NCBI GenBank assembly: GCA_016617855.1
Contig: JAECUM010031512.1
Coordinates: 1-64,000, forward strand
Origin: Megalonaias nervosa
Lineage: Eukaryota; Mollusca; Bivalvia; Unionida; Unionidae
Direction: 5' to 3'
Length of the DNA: 64,000 nt
This document shows positions 32,275 through 41,488 of this stretch, piece after piece; position 1 is the stretch's first letter, and each line of letters starts with the position of its first letter. Made by a program: the position numbers and the translations under genes. The notes beneath the pieces were generated by a model, which was not told where the DNA came from, did no database searches, and was given only the letters and a program-made list of their open reading frames with translations.

Positions 32275-32494
32275 ATGTCACCTCATCGTCGTTCTCCTGT
32301 CCAGAAAGGAAAAAGAAAAAGACAGTCTCGTCATGCGAAAAAAACGCTTAGCTAAACATCTACGTCACCCCCAGAAAAGACACACTCGTCCAAAGAAAAG
32401 AAGAAATCACCAAAGAGGAAGAATCTTTCCCAGGGAGTGGGTTAGTCAGATACTCAATGCAGCTAAGTACGGCATGGAAAAAAAAATAAGATAA
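32275..32494 (+). pseudogene. Adenovirus pX/mu-like basic peptide, copy 2
   Basis: Starts MSPHRRSPVQKGKRKRQ. One extra A in an A-run (gcgaaaaaaacg, against gcgaaaaaacg in copy 3) shifts the frame, after which KRHTRPKKRRNHQRGRIFPR and an amphipathic end (SQILNAAKYGMEKK) follow. The Gly-Gly step of the other copies has changed to GR. The leader before it (cgcatgt..accaaaag) is shared with copy 3. Confidence 0.6.
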
Positions 32495-32498
32495 AAGG
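32490..32498 (+). promoter_or_regulatory. TATA-like box of mu-like copy 3
   Basis: GATAAAAGG, about 46 bp before ATG 32544. A similar GATAAAAGG lies at 32755 before the fourth gene. Confidence 0.45.
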
Positions 32499-32543
32499 AC
32501 GCATGTGAAACCATGGACTTTAGTGTATCTTGTACACCAAAAG

Positions 32544-32741
32544 ATGTCACCTCATCGTCGTTCTCCTGTCCAGAAAGGAAAAAGAAAAAGAAAGTCTTGT
32601 CATGCGAAAAAACGCTTAGCCAAACATCGACGTCACCCGCAGAAAAGACACACTCGTCCAAAGAAAAAGAGGAGCCGCCAAAGAGGAGGATTCTTTGGCG
32701 ATTTTGGAAAACACATCGTCACCTTTATGACGAAGCGATAG
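32544..32741 (+). CDS. Adenovirus pX/mu-like basic peptide, copy 3 (intact)
   Basis: 65 codons, intact. N-terminal MSPHRRSPVQKGKRKRK, a basic repeat region (KKRLAKHRRHPQKRHTRPKK), then RSRQRGGFFGDFGKHIVTF to a stop. Charge and the RGG-hydrophobic junction match protease-processed core peptides of adenovirus-like viruses. Probably a DNA-condensing virion peptide. It is the least damaged of three tandem copies, each about 270-310 bp apart with its own TATA-like box. Confidence 0.65.
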   Translation: MSPHRRSPVQKGKRKRKSCHAKKRLAKHRRHPQKRHTRPKKKRSRQRGGFFGDFGKHIVTFMTKR

Positions 32742-32826
32742 TCCCCCAAAAAAGGATAAAAGGCTGTGTGCCAAGTCATCGACGTTAGTGTATTTTTGGT
32801 GTGTGTCCCGGAATCAACAAACAAAG

Positions 32827-33240
32827 ATGTCACCCAAAAAAAGACATCCTTCTTCTAGTCCCAAAGGAAAGAAAAGGAAAGGACTGCCTCCTCGTTTAGT
32901 CAAACATTGGGACATGTTGTCTGTCCTGTCCAAAGCTCCTCCACCCATGCGAAAACAACTCATTCAAACTGCCTCCAAAGATGTCATCGATACGGTGAGC
33001 GAATGCTGTCTGAACGTCTTGAAAAGTACAATACCTTTGACTAAAGATCAGAAAACTTGCTTAGCCAAACTTCGACACGTTCTTCGCCAAATGGTCCAAA
33101 AGAAAATACCCATTCGTCAAAAGAAAAAGATGTTAGTGCAACGCGGAGGATTTTTACCCATGTTAGGACTTATTACCAATGTAGCGAAACCTATACTGAG
33201 TGCAATGGGACATATTATACCCGCCCTAATTCCAAGATAA
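32827..33240 (+). CDS. Helical basic virion protein with GGFLP tail
   Basis: Intact, 137 codons from ATG 32827 (which also starts MSP). A basic N-part (KKRHPSSSPKGKKRKG) is followed by a helical domain (MLSVLSKAPPPMRKQLIQTA, VLKSTIPLTKDQKTCLAKLR), MVQKKIPIRQKKKMLVQRGG and a hydrophobic tail FLPMLGLITNVAKPILSAMG. Related to the N-part of 31174 and, in its RGG-plus-hydrophobic tail, to the mu-like copies. Cleavage after GG would free a membrane-active peptide. Melittin-like peptides have been described in adintoviruses; a match here is inference. Confidence 0.65.
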   Translation: MSPKKRHPSSSPKGKKRKGLPPRLVKHWDMLSVLSKAPPPMRKQLIQTASKDVIDTVSECCLNVLKSTIPLTKDQKTCLAKLRHVLRQMVQKKIPIRQKKKMLVQRGGFLPMLGLITNVAKPILSAMGHIIPALIPR

Positions 33241-33305
33241 AAGACCAAGAAGATAAAAGGAGGACACTGGAGTCAAAAGATCTCAGACGTGATCCTTGAA
33301 ATCTA

Positions 33306-33987
33306 ATGGAAGGACGAAAACTAGCTTTAGTCCCTTACAAACGATGGATAAAATACCATCGTTGGCAAGAACAACGAACCCCACATTTACCTACCAATCC
33401 TCATTTGACCGAGATGTCCCAGTTACAACACGAATTGCAATCGTTGATGGATAGCAGCGATTTGTCAGAAACGGAAAAAAATCGCAACGGTACGGTCAAT
33501 TGTTGCAACGACTACAACTCTTTCACCAGAAAGCTTTAGACGAAACAGCTCAACCCACTCTGAAAGATTTTAAGGCCTTGATGAAAAGTTCACCACCACC
33601 ACTACCACTCTCAGTGGTCAAGAGAGAGTCAGCCCCGCGGTTGCCTGAGGAAGAAGAAGCAAGAGAAGTCTTTCAAACACCGTCAGCAGCTCCCATCCCT
33701 AGTAAGATTGCAGCGTCCTAGTTGACCCCTTCCCCTACACCGCAACGAGAAGAAGTTAAAGCTTGGGTTAAATAGATGATGTCCACTCCTCCTTCGACAG
33801 AAGTGAAAAACAAAAAAGGGAAACCAGAAGTGAAAAAGAAAAGAAGACCAAAGCCATCCCATTACCACCACCACCACCACTACCTTACACTTCTACACCC
33901 GTGGCACATCGGACACGTAAAACCGTTTCTAAACCACCCCCTCGTCCCATTCAGAGTAGCATCAGTGAAGAGTGGATCACTTATTAA
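33306..33987 (+). pseudogene. Pro/Ser-rich protein upstream of integrase
   Basis: Starts MEGRKLALVPYKRWIKYHRW, then a helical part (SQLQHELQSLMDSSDLSE). After a frameshift near 33480 it reads LLQRLQLFHQKALDETAQPT and a Pro-rich acidic region, with stops near 33719 and 33773. A Lys-rich segment follows, and after a further shift near 33855 a proline run ends SISEEWITY at 33987, 3 bp before the integrase ATG. Unknown function; the position between core proteins and integrase suggests a virion protein. Confidence 0.45.
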
Positions 33988-33990
33988 AAT

Positions 33991-35100
33991 ATGGAGAAAG
34001 TGTTAGCCAGAATTTATTACGATCCATCCCATCCCGCAGGTTACGGAGGAGTTCAGAAATTGTATCGTGCTGACAAAACTCGACTGAAAAGTATCCGTTT
34101 ACCTCATGTGCAACGATAGTTACAAGAACAAGCCACGTACGCCTTACACAAACCCATTCGACGAAAATTTTCCAGAAGTCGCACCAAAGTGGAGGGTATT
34201 GATCACCAATGGCAAGCCCATTTAGCCGATGTCTCTCATTTAGCCACCTACAATCGTGGTTACAAATATTTGTTTTGTGTCATCGACGTCTTTTCCAAAT
34301 TTGCTTGGGTCTTGCCAGTGACTTCCAAATCGAGCAGTGAGTTAGTGCGAGCCCTCCAACTGGTGTTGAAACAAAGCAGGTGTCACCCTCTTCGATGGCA
34401 AACTGACAAAGGCACCGAATTTCTAAAGCAAGCTTTCCAAAAAGAATTGAAGAACCGTGACATTCATTTTTTCACCACCGAGAATCGCGAAACCAAAGCC
34501 AGCATCGTGGAACGTTTTCAACGCACCTTGAAAGAACGCATGTGGAAATATTTTACGCATCAACACACTCTCAAGTACATCGACGTCTTGCCACACCTCG
34601 TCCAATCGTACAATCAATCTTACCATCGGAGCATAGGGCGTTCCCCCCAAGAAGTGACTCCTGACAACGAAGTGACCGTCTTCTAGCGTCTGTTTGGTCC
34701 GTCTTCGACGGTAAGTGCCCCCAACAAAGGTGGAGTATTGTCAGCAGGAGATTGGGTGCGCATTGGCAAAACTAAACGCACTTTCGACAAAGGTTACTTA
34801 CCCAATTGGACCACCGAATTGTTTCGTGTCACCGAACGTGTGCGTGGCCGTCATCCTCCCGTCTATAAACTAGAAGACATGAACGGAGAAGTGTTAAACG
34901 GAACGTTTTACTTGCCCGAGTTACAACGTGTGACCAAAAAAGAAGACGACGTGTACGAGATCGAATGTATTCTCGATCGAAGAACCCGAAAAGTAGGAAA
35001 GAAACGTGTCAAAGAAGTCAAAGTACTTTGGAAAGGATATCCTCCCAGTTTTGACTCTTGGATCGACACTTCGCAACACATCGACTATAAAAAGAAGTGA
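33991..35100 (+). pseudogene. int: Polinton-type rve integrase with chromodomain
   Basis: ATG 33991. An N-terminal helix-turn-helix/zinc-like region (MEKVLARIYYDPSHPAGYGG) leads to a TAG at 34117, then HKPIRRKFSRSRTKV. The DDE core has Asp in QAHLADV, Asp in RWQTDKGTEF and Glu in ASIVERFQRTLKERMW. A TAG at 34684 precedes the C-terminal SH3-like part and a chromodomain (YEIECILDRR, VLWKGYPPSFDSWID). Only two nonsense changes in 370 codons. It inserts the element into DNA; the chromodomain may steer it to certain chromatin. It ends 5 bp before the next ATG. Confidence 0.92.
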
Positions 35101-35105
35101 CCATC

Positions 35106-35510
35106 ATGCCCTTCAACACAGCCTCAGTTACTACAGTGACCACTCCGTCGCCCAGTTCTTCTCTGCAGGAACTACAAAAGCAACCCTTGTGGGTGTGGTG
35201 TGGAGAACGTGTGCCTAAAACTCAAATCGTCTTTTTCTGCCAAATCTTTGTGGTGTATTGTGTCATCGGTACTGCCATTGCCAATTTGAGTTTGCAACAA
35301 GGAGACAAACAATTGTGGACTATTTTACTTAGCAGTTGCACTGGTTACCTTCTTCCCAATCCGTCTCTGAGATATTCTTCCAACGGAAACAACAACAACA
35401 ACGGTGGCCTTGCGTCCAACGTTAGTCACCAATCCAATCACAACAATCCTCTTTTAGACACTCCTCTGACTTCCAGTGACTCCTCGGACACTAGAAGTGT
35501 GGCATTATGA
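35106..35510 (+). CDS. Small two-span membrane protein of Polintons
   Basis: 134 codons from ATG 35106, intact. Residues about 40-62 (TQIVFFCQIFVVYCVIGTAI) and 74-90 (LWTILLSSCTGYLLPNPSL) are hydrophobic and joined by a short charged loop. The C-terminus is Asn/Ser-rich. I recall similar hypothetical proteins beside the penton gene in animal Polintons. Its stop overlaps the penton start (ATGA), so the two are probably expressed together. Function unknown. Confidence 0.6.
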   Translation: MPFNTASVTTVTTPSPSSSLQELQKQPLWVWCGERVPKTQIVFFCQIFVVYCVIGTAIANLSLQQGDKQLWTILLSSCTGYLLPNPSLRYSSNGNNNNNGGLASNVSHQSNHNNPLLDTPLTSSDSSDTRSVAL

Positions 35511-36418
35511 ACAACCAATTTTACTTAACGTTACCCAGTGACAGTTCCATGGAGGTGTTTCCGAATAACACTTTGTGCTGTTTCTCGGCCAGATTACCTC
35601 AAGCCATCCAATTGGATCAAGAAGCCCATTGGGAAGTGGCTTTGGTGGAAATGATTCACCCTACACAAATCAAAAACATCATCGAAAATCAAAACACTTT
35701 GACGGTAGAAGTTCATGACGAACAAGTGCAACAAGCCTTGGATGAACGTAGCAGTATAGCTGACTCTACGAAATCACAAGACCCCAAAACTAAACGAACC
35801 ACTTATCTGTTGAAAATTCCTGCGGGCTATTATTTTAGTGGTCAACATTTGGTGAATACCATTGCTGACAGGTTCAATTTCATGTTTGGTAAAGTCTTGG
35901 AGAAAACCAGAAAAAGTGTCACGATTGATTACCACAAAATATCTCGTCGCCTACTCATCAAATTTTCTGAGGACAAAGTAATGGCCATTACATTTTGTCC
36001 TGAATTGTATGACATTTTGGGTGGAGACACTAAGTTCATCAAGATTGCAAACGAAATACCAGCCGTAACCGGTAACTCAGATTTTGGGGGATATTTTAGA
36101 TTACCTGTACAAATGAACCAAGTACTGAATTTGATGTTTGTATACACCGATGTGGTGGAGTACAACGTGGTGGGACACACCTCCGTACCGTTATTGCGTG
36201 TCATTCCTTTCAAAGTGGATTCTACCACGGTTGCTGACGAGGAAGGTGGAAACACCTATCACGTTCACCGCGAATTTGTACATCCTCACTATTTGTCCGT
36301 CAGTAAGTCTTATTTCGACACTGTCAACATTACTATAGAAGGAGATCTGGGACACAATATTCCATTCACCAAAGGGAAAGTCACAGTGAAACTCCATTTT
36401 CCAAAACGATTACTCTAA
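35507..36418 (+). CDS. Minor capsid (penton-like) protein, intact
   Basis: 303 codons without lesions. Features shared with Polinton penton-base homologues: FYLTLPSDSSMEVFPNNT at the start, WEVALVEMIHP, the middle LKIPAGYYFSGQHLVNTI and the late FVYTDVVEYNVVGHTSVPLL. It should form the vertex capsomers (single jelly-roll). It overlaps the upstream membrane-protein gene by four bases and is followed by the pVI-like gene after 13 bp. Confidence 0.88.
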   Translation: MNNQFYLTLPSDSSMEVFPNNTLCCFSARLPQAIQLDQEAHWEVALVEMIHPTQIKNIIENQNTLTVEVHDEQVQQALDERSSIADSTKSQDPKTKRTTYLLKIPAGYYFSGQHLVNTIADRFNFMFGKVLEKTRKSVTIDYHKISRRLLIKFSEDKVMAITFCPELYDILGGDTKFIKIANEIPAVTGNSDFGGYFRLPVQMNQVLNLMFVYTDVVEYNVVGHTSVPLLRVIPFKVDSTTVADEEGGNTYHVHREFVHPHYLSVSKSYFDTVNITIEGDLGHNIPFTKGKVTVKLHFPKRLL

Positions 36419-36431
36419 CTTTTTGTCAGTC

Positions 36432-36853
36432 ATGTATCCTGTGTACCAAGGAGTCGCTCGACAGCGAGGACATGGTTTAGGTCATATGCTCAAATCGGCC
36501 TCTCGTACAGTGGTTCCCGTTTTGAAACCGATGGTAACACGGGCATTGCACGCCTTAAAAGATGCCGCGTTGACGCAAGGTAAAGAATTTCTCCAAAATG
36601 TCGTCATTGGCAAACAAAACCCCAAAGACGCTTTCTTGAGAGCAGGCAAAAATGTCTTGCTTCAAACGGGCGAGAAACTCCTATAAATGCCCTGGGCAAT
36701 GCCGAGTCAAGCATTCCTGCTTCCCTGAGGCCACAGCAAGGACAAGGCAGAAAAAGACGACGAAAACACCCCTTCAGAGGACTTCACACCCCTAGAGCTA
36801 GAAAGTCTAAGAAAAGAAAAACTGTCCGAGAGTTAGACGTTTTTGATTATTAA
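36432..36853 (+). pseudogene. pVI/core-like basic minor virion protein
   Basis: From ATG 36432: MYPVYQGVARQRGHGLGHML, an amphipathic helix region (TVVPVLKPMVTRALHALKDA), then ALTQGKEFLQNVVIGKQNP. A frameshift near 36680 leads to a strongly basic end (GRKRRRKHPF, KSKKRKTVREL) and stop at 36853, 12 bp before the hexon ATG. Layout and position between penton and hexon match the adenovirus pVI/pX-type minor proteins. This is the only lesion in the capsid block. Confidence 0.6.
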
Positions 36854-36864
36854 AAAAAAAGAAA

Positions 36865-38169
36865 ATGATACACCGAGAGTCTTGTGCTTGTTCCAAGTCG
36901 GAACTGGATCTGTTTGTTATGCCACCCACCATGATGACGATGCAAGAATCCCCATGGGTCGAATTTCATTCCGTCTCCTCTTTGAGGGATTCAGCTCCCA
37001 TCGAGTTTGAAATCAAAGGACAGCCGGAAGATTATCTCGATCTGAATAGCAGTTACTTGTACCTGAAACTGAAAGTGATCAAAACCGATAACACCAATCC
37101 GAGAGCCGATGCCAGAGTAGCTCCCGTCAACAATTTCATGCATTCCTTGTTCAGCGAAGTGGATTTTTACTTGAATAACAAATTGGTCAATAGTAGCATG
37201 GATACTTACCCTTACCGAGCGTACCTAGAAAATCTCTTGACGTACGGAAAAGAGGCCAAGAACACTCATCTGGATGCTTGCGTGGTATGGAAACCTGACA
37301 CCGCAGGTGAGGACACGTTGAACGACACAGCTCTGACAGCCGATGACAATCCTCACAATGTGGGTTTTAACGACCGTCGAAAGAAAATCCTGCAAGGTCG
37401 TAATTTAGAACTGATGGATCGTTTGCATTTGGACATGTGGTTACAAGACAAGTATTTGCTGAACGGAGTGGATATTCGTCTGAGACTCAATCGCAACAGT
37501 GTCGCTTTCCATTTGATGGCTCATGCCAACGAGTACAAAACCATCATCCAAGAAGCCAGTGTAGAAGTGTTACCTAAAGCGGGAAACGACATTAGTCAAA
37601 CATTGAGAAGATCGACCGCCAAGTATCCGATACGACGTGTAGAAGTGAAAACATTCACCATTGCTGCTGGACTCCGATCCAAGATCGAAGATCATCTGTT
37701 CCAAGGAGAGTTACCCAAACGTTTAATCGTTGGCATAGTCAGTAATGCAGCCCTCAAGGGAGCCCACGATCAAAATCCTTTCCAGTTTAAGCACTACAGA
37801 GTGTCCAAGATCGAAGTCAGTCGAGATGGCAAGACTTTGTGTACCAAACCCTTCGAACCTAACTTTGCCCAGAAGAATTACTTGAGATCGTACTCGTCCC
37901 TGTACGAAGCTACGGGGCAACAAGGAACCAACGCCAGTCACGGTATTTCGTACGAAGATTATGTCGGAGGTTACACTTTGTGGGCCTTTGATTTCACTCC
38001 AGACCAAGGCAGCGACGAGGGACATTTCCACCCTATAAAATCCGGTCAACTGCGTGTGGAACTTCAGTTTGCAGAAGCTCTCACTGAGACGGTCAACGTC
38101 ATCCTGTATGCTGAATTCGATAATACCATAGAAATCAACAGTTTGAGAGAAGTCATTCTAGACTATTAG
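36865..38169 (+). CDS. Major capsid protein (double jelly-roll, hexon-like), intact
   Basis: 434 codons, no lesion. It may start at ATG 36865, or at ATG 36919 just before MPPTMMTMQESPWVEF, which is nearer the usual start. Blocks typical of Polinton major capsids: IEFEIKGQPEDYLDLNSSYL, VNNFMHSLFSEVDFYLNNKL, YRAYLENLL and FDFTPDQGSDEGHFHPIKSG, and near the end LRVELQFAEAL. It forms the icosahedral shell. An unbroken hexon among broken replication genes is notable. Confidence 0.93.
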   Translation: MIHRESCACSKSELDLFVMPPTMMTMQESPWVEFHSVSSLRDSAPIEFEIKGQPEDYLDLNSSYLYLKLKVIKTDNTNPRADARVAPVNNFMHSLFSEVDFYLNNKLVNSSMDTYPYRAYLENLLTYGKEAKNTHLDACVVWKPDTAGEDTLNDTALTADDNPHNVGFNDRRKKILQGRNLELMDRLHLDMWLQDKYLLNGVDIRLRLNRNSVAFHLMAHANEYKTIIQEASVEVLPKAGNDISQTLRRSTAKYPIRRVEVKTFTIAAGLRSKIEDHLFQGELPKRLIVGIVSNAALKGAHDQNPFQFKHYRVSKIEVSRDGKTLCTKPFEPNFAQKNYLRSYSSLYEATGQQGTNASHGISYEDYVGGYTLWAFDFTPDQGSDEGHFHPIKSGQLRVELQFAEALTETVNVILYAEFDNTIEINSLREVILDY

Positions 38170-38174
38170 ACACA

Positions 38175-38681
38175 ATGGAAGACTCCTATCCCTCATTGAA
38201 CAGTGGAGAATCTTTGGACATGGAATGGGAGGATAGCGTGAAAGCAGAACCCCAAGACCAAGACAAAGAGGACGAGGTAGTGGTCAAGTCCAGATGGCCA
38301 GAACAAGAACAACATTTAGTGTCCTGTTTTGCTAAACACCTAGCGGATACAATTACGGAATTGAGCAAGAAATATTGTTATGGATGTCAAAACGATCATC
38401 CCAGTCAAATTCAACACGATAAATGTATGATGATGAGTCAAGAAGAAAAATTGGACGAGTATCTGGACAACGCTTGGAGTCTCATCTCAGAAGAAGCAGT
38501 GTTGCATGAGTGGTATAAAGGCTTGCGTGATCTTTCCTGCCCTCCATTGACTACTCTAGAGATCTATCGCATCGAAGCTCTCTTAGCCCAGAGTGCGGAG
38601 ACAAGGCGAAGAAACGGCTACTTGACAGATCGTTTCAAACAAAAAGTCAGAATTGAATTGATGACTTATCACTACCTGTGA
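38175..38681 (+). CDS. Conserved Polinton hypothetical (CYGCQNDHPSQ), intact
   Basis: 168 codons, 5 bp after the hexon stop. An acidic N-part (MEDSYPSLNSGESLDMEWED) is followed by a Cys/His cluster, KKYCYGCQNDHPSQIQHDKC, that could hold zinc, then a helical acidic region. I recall similar unnamed proteins in animal Polintons. It sits between capsid and protease genes. Function unknown. Confidence 0.6.
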   Translation: MEDSYPSLNSGESLDMEWEDSVKAEPQDQDKEDEVVVKSRWPEQEQHLVSCFAKHLADTITELSKKYCYGCQNDHPSQIQHDKCMMMSQEEKLDEYLDNAWSLISEEAVLHEWYKGLRDLSCPPLTTLEIYRIEALLAQSAETRRRNGYLTDRFKQKVRIELMTYHYL

Positions 38682-38701
38682 AAAAACAACACAACAAAAA
38701 G

Positions 38702-39259
38702 ATGGATACCTGGGAACTTTATTACCTTTTGAACAATAGTTCGTATACTGCTTCTTGGAATCCTGTCGTGTGCGCTAAAGATGAACTACCTCATCGCAAA
38801 CCTCAAGACCATCAAGCTTATGTCATCAACACGGACGAAAGTCATCTTCCAGGAATTCACTGGGTTGCCGTCTACTTCCCTCAAGAGAATTATGTGGAAT
38901 ATTTTGATTCGTATGGATTACCCCCTTTGGAAGACGATATCATTGACTTTATGAGAAGAAATGCCCAGACGACACGATACAATAATGTGAAATTACAAGG
39001 CACAGATTCCATGGTGTGTGGACAATATTGTGTATATTTTCTTCATCAACGCAGTCTTGGATATCCTTTAGAACATTTAGTGACTTATTTTGATCGTCAT
39101 TCTTCTAGAAACGATGAGAAAGTAGATCGATGGTTTTGTGACCATTATGGTTATCTTTTGTCTTTAGCTAGGAAACGTAGTGTACATCAATGGCCTCATG
39201 ACTTCCATCAATGGAAATCTCACATGATTTCACAACGTTATCAACCTTGTCAAAAATAA
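38702..39259 (+). CDS. pro: Adenovirus-type maturation protease, intact
   Basis: ATG 38702 (MDTWELYYLLNNSSY) is preferred over 38678, which overlaps the previous stop. 185 codons. Catalytic His in GIHWVAVYFP, acidic residue in YVEYFDSYGLPP, Gln/Cys in DSMVCGQYCVYFLHQ: the complete Ulp1/adenain triad. It would cut virion precursors, probably at the GG sites of the pX-like proteins. An AATAAA (39305) follows about 45 bp after the stop, so this block seems to be polyadenylated normally. Confidence 0.93.
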   Translation: MDTWELYYLLNNSSYTASWNPVVCAKDELPHRKPQDHQAYVINTDESHLPGIHWVAVYFPQENYVEYFDSYGLPPLEDDIIDFMRRNAQTTRYNNVKLQGTDSMVCGQYCVYFLHQRSLGYPLEHLVTYFDRHSSRNDEKVDRWFCDHYGYLLSLARKRSVHQWPHDFHQWKSHMISQRYQPCQK

Positions 39260-39304
39260 TTTGTTTGATGTTATTGTTAGTTGTTACTTGTTACTTGTTG
39301 GTTG

Positions 39305-39310
39305 AATAAA
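39305..39310 (+). terminator. Polyadenylation signal after protease
   Basis: AATAAA in a T/G-rich context 46 bp after the protease stop, in contrast to the histone-type ends of the flanking short units. Confidence 0.55.
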
Positions 39311-39442
39311 AAATGTTGTGTTTTGAAAAAAATGTGTCTGTAGTTTGTTTTCAAAAAACACTGTGAATATATGCCCTTTGACTTCTCTCTATCCCTCACC
39401 ATGACATGAACTATCATAGCGTTCCAACACTAAAACCGAGTA

Positions 39443-39490
39443 GGGATGTTTTCTATCGCGTCCGCGTTTGAACCATACAAAGCGGGTTGG
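39443..39490 (+). promoter_or_regulatory. Shared promoter block, unit A
   Basis: gggatgttttct...cgtccgcgtttgaacc, then atacaaagcgg. The same block precedes units B (40189) and C (41632), with a TATA-like (a/t)ataaagc at the same place. Confidence 0.65.
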
Positions 39491-39527
39491 TCTCCAGTCT
39501 GGTCATCCATGGTTGACTCGTCTACCT

Positions 39528-39898
39528 ATGAACATATCTTCCAGACTAGCCCAGCTGAACGAAGCTTACGTCAGTTTACATCGTGTCAGGCTAAACCTGA
39601 TACCTAAGCTTGAAGAGATAGAGAATGTCGGGATTTATCCATAGCCCAAGACCTAATAGAAGAGGTCTTCAGAGAGGAAATTAAGAAAGGACAAGAAGAA
39701 TGGACTGAGAAGTACAGACTTCAGAAGAAGCAGAGAGAAGAACAACAGCAGCAACAACAGCAGCAGCAGCAAGAACCAGACAGAGGTTTTGTGGACTGCC
39801 GTGTGGACACCAAAGAATTCTCTTTCTCTTTCCGCAGAAGCAGACCGTATCGTATAGGAAAGCCTGCCGCCAGACGTGGACGCAATCTTAGACAGTAA
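39528..39898 (+). pseudogene. Unit A: coiled-coil protein with poly-Gln and basic tail
   Basis: ATG 39528 gives MNISSRLAQLNEAYVSLHRV, similar to unit B's start. A frameshift near 39620 joins to AQDLIEEVFREEIKKGQEEW, a ten-residue poly-Gln run from CAG/CAA, then an Arg-rich tail (FRRSRPYRIGKPAARRGR). About 123 codons. A histone-type stem-loop follows 35 bp after the stop. Unknown function. Confidence 0.6.
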
Positions 39899-39932
39899 AA
39901 AAGATTGCCATTACTCCCGTTAACAAAAAAAC

Positions 39933-39948
39933 AGCCCTTTTCAGGTCT
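39933..39948 (+). terminator. Histone-type 3' stem-loop, unit A (one mismatch)
   Basis: AGCCCT-TTTC-AGGTCT with loop TTTC; one C-T mismatch in the third pair. CTAGAAAAGAGATAC lies 10-24 bases downstream. Confidence 0.6.
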
Positions 39949-40188
39949 ACCCAATACTCTAGAAAAGAGATACTAATTCAATTGCCAAAACTTTTAAAAT
40001 TTTAAAAAATAAATAGAAGTGTGTCTATAAGCACTTCGTTTCTTTTGTCAGTAAAAAAAATCCACCCTTTGTTTTCTCTGTCTTGTCAAATCGTGCATGT
40101 CTGTGTTTGTAAGTAAAAAAGTAAAACAGTCAACGTGAGTGCTTCTTTTAGGTCCGGGCGTTTCATGTGATGGTAAATTGGTGTTAGG

Positions 40189-40235
40189 GGATGTTTTCCT
40201 TCACGCCCGTGCTCCAGGAATATAAAGCGGCACAA
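40189..40235 (+). promoter_or_regulatory. Shared promoter block, unit B
   Basis: ggatgttttccttcacgccc then gtgctccaggaatataaagc; TATAAAG about 50 bp before ATG 40274. Confidence 0.7.
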
Positions 40236-40273
40236 TTGTCAGTCTGGCTACCATTGTGGACTAGTCAACTTCG

Positions 40274-40830
40274 ATGAAGATGAGTAGCAGATTAGCCAAA
40301 TTTTTGGAGCTCCAAATGCACTTGGAGTATGCCAGGCGTCTTTAGACGAACTGACTATGGAGGCCATAGCTGAGAAAGAAAGAATAGAGGAGGAGGAGAA
40401 GACAAAGAAAGAAAAGGAGAAGGAGGAAAGGATCCTGCCTCACCTCTTCATGAGACCTCAGTGTGAGGTGAAACCTGAGGTGAGGACACAACAACCAGTA
40501 CGACCACCTCAACCACAGCCACAACCACAGCCGCAGCCACAACCACTACCAGCACTACAACGACCGAGAGACGCTGTCCCTCAAATTGAAAATTGGGAGC
40601 AGGAGTTGGAGAGACAGCGGCAAGAGTAGGAGCCGCAGAGACCTCGCCATCCCCGGGTCTGGCATAGGAGAAGACAGAGAGAACAAGTCTTCACTATCCC
40701 AGAGACTGAAAACTGGAATGATGAGTCCACTCAAGCTCCCTCTGCGCTCCCAACCACACGTATTAATTGGGAGCAAGATTGGAGTCGTCGTTGTGTGTGT
40801 GGTGCCCGCCCTGGGAGGTGCCAGCATTAA
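40274..40830 (+). pseudogene. Unit B: charged coiled-coil protein
   Basis: ATG 40274: MKMSSRLAKFLELQMHLEYA, paralogous to unit A. A frameshift near 40340 leads to LDELTMEAIAEKERIEEEEK, a Lys/Glu coil, a Pro-Gln repeat from (CCACAG)n, then after a TAG at 40627 an Arg-rich part (HRRRQREQ), the repeated ENWEQE/ENWNDE/INWEQD phrase, and an RRCVCGARPGRCQH end. It ends 28 bp before the stem-loop. Unknown function. Confidence 0.6.
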
Positions 40831-40858
40831 CCAGGTGCAATAGGAGTTCAAGAAAAAA

Positions 40859-40874
40859 AACCCTTCTCAGGGCT
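40859..40874 (+). terminator. Histone-type 3' stem-loop, unit B (one mismatch)
   Basis: AACCCT-TCTC-AGGGCT; one A-C mismatch at the second pair. ATAGAAAAGAGAGAC follows 11-26 bases on. It is preceded by poly-A as in units A and D. Confidence 0.6.
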
Positions 40875-40958
40875 AACCAGATCTATAGAAAAGAGAGACT
40901 ATTCAATTTGTCAATTGGTGTGAATGTAGAGTAGTGTGACTATAAACACACTCCTTTA

Positions 40959-40961
<3 letters not shown>

Positions 40962-41015
<54 letters not shown>

Positions 41016-41450
41016 ATGCACATTCGTTTGTGTGGATAGTATATGTGTGTGTATGTTTTATGCTTTCTCGTTCGTTGGTGAGGATAGTATATAGGTGTGT
41101 TTTATGCGTTCTCCTTCGTTGGTGAGGATAGTATATGGGGGGGGTGTGTTTTTCTTCTCATCCCAATTGTGTGGATAGTAAACAGGTGTGTGTTTTATGC
41201 TTTCTCGTTCGTTGGTGAGGATAGTATATAGGTGTGTGTTTTATGCGTTCTCCTTCGTTGGTGTGGATAGTATATGGGTGTGTGTTTTTCTTCTTATCCC
41301 GATTGTGTGGTTAGTAGATAGGTGTGTTTTATGCTTTCTCGTTCGTTGGTGAGGATAGTATATAGGTGTGTGTTTTATGCGTTCTCCTTCGTTGGTGAGG
41401 ATAGTATATAGGTGTGTGTTTTATGCGTTCTCCTTCGTTGGTGAGGATAG

Positions 41451-41488
<38 letters not shown>

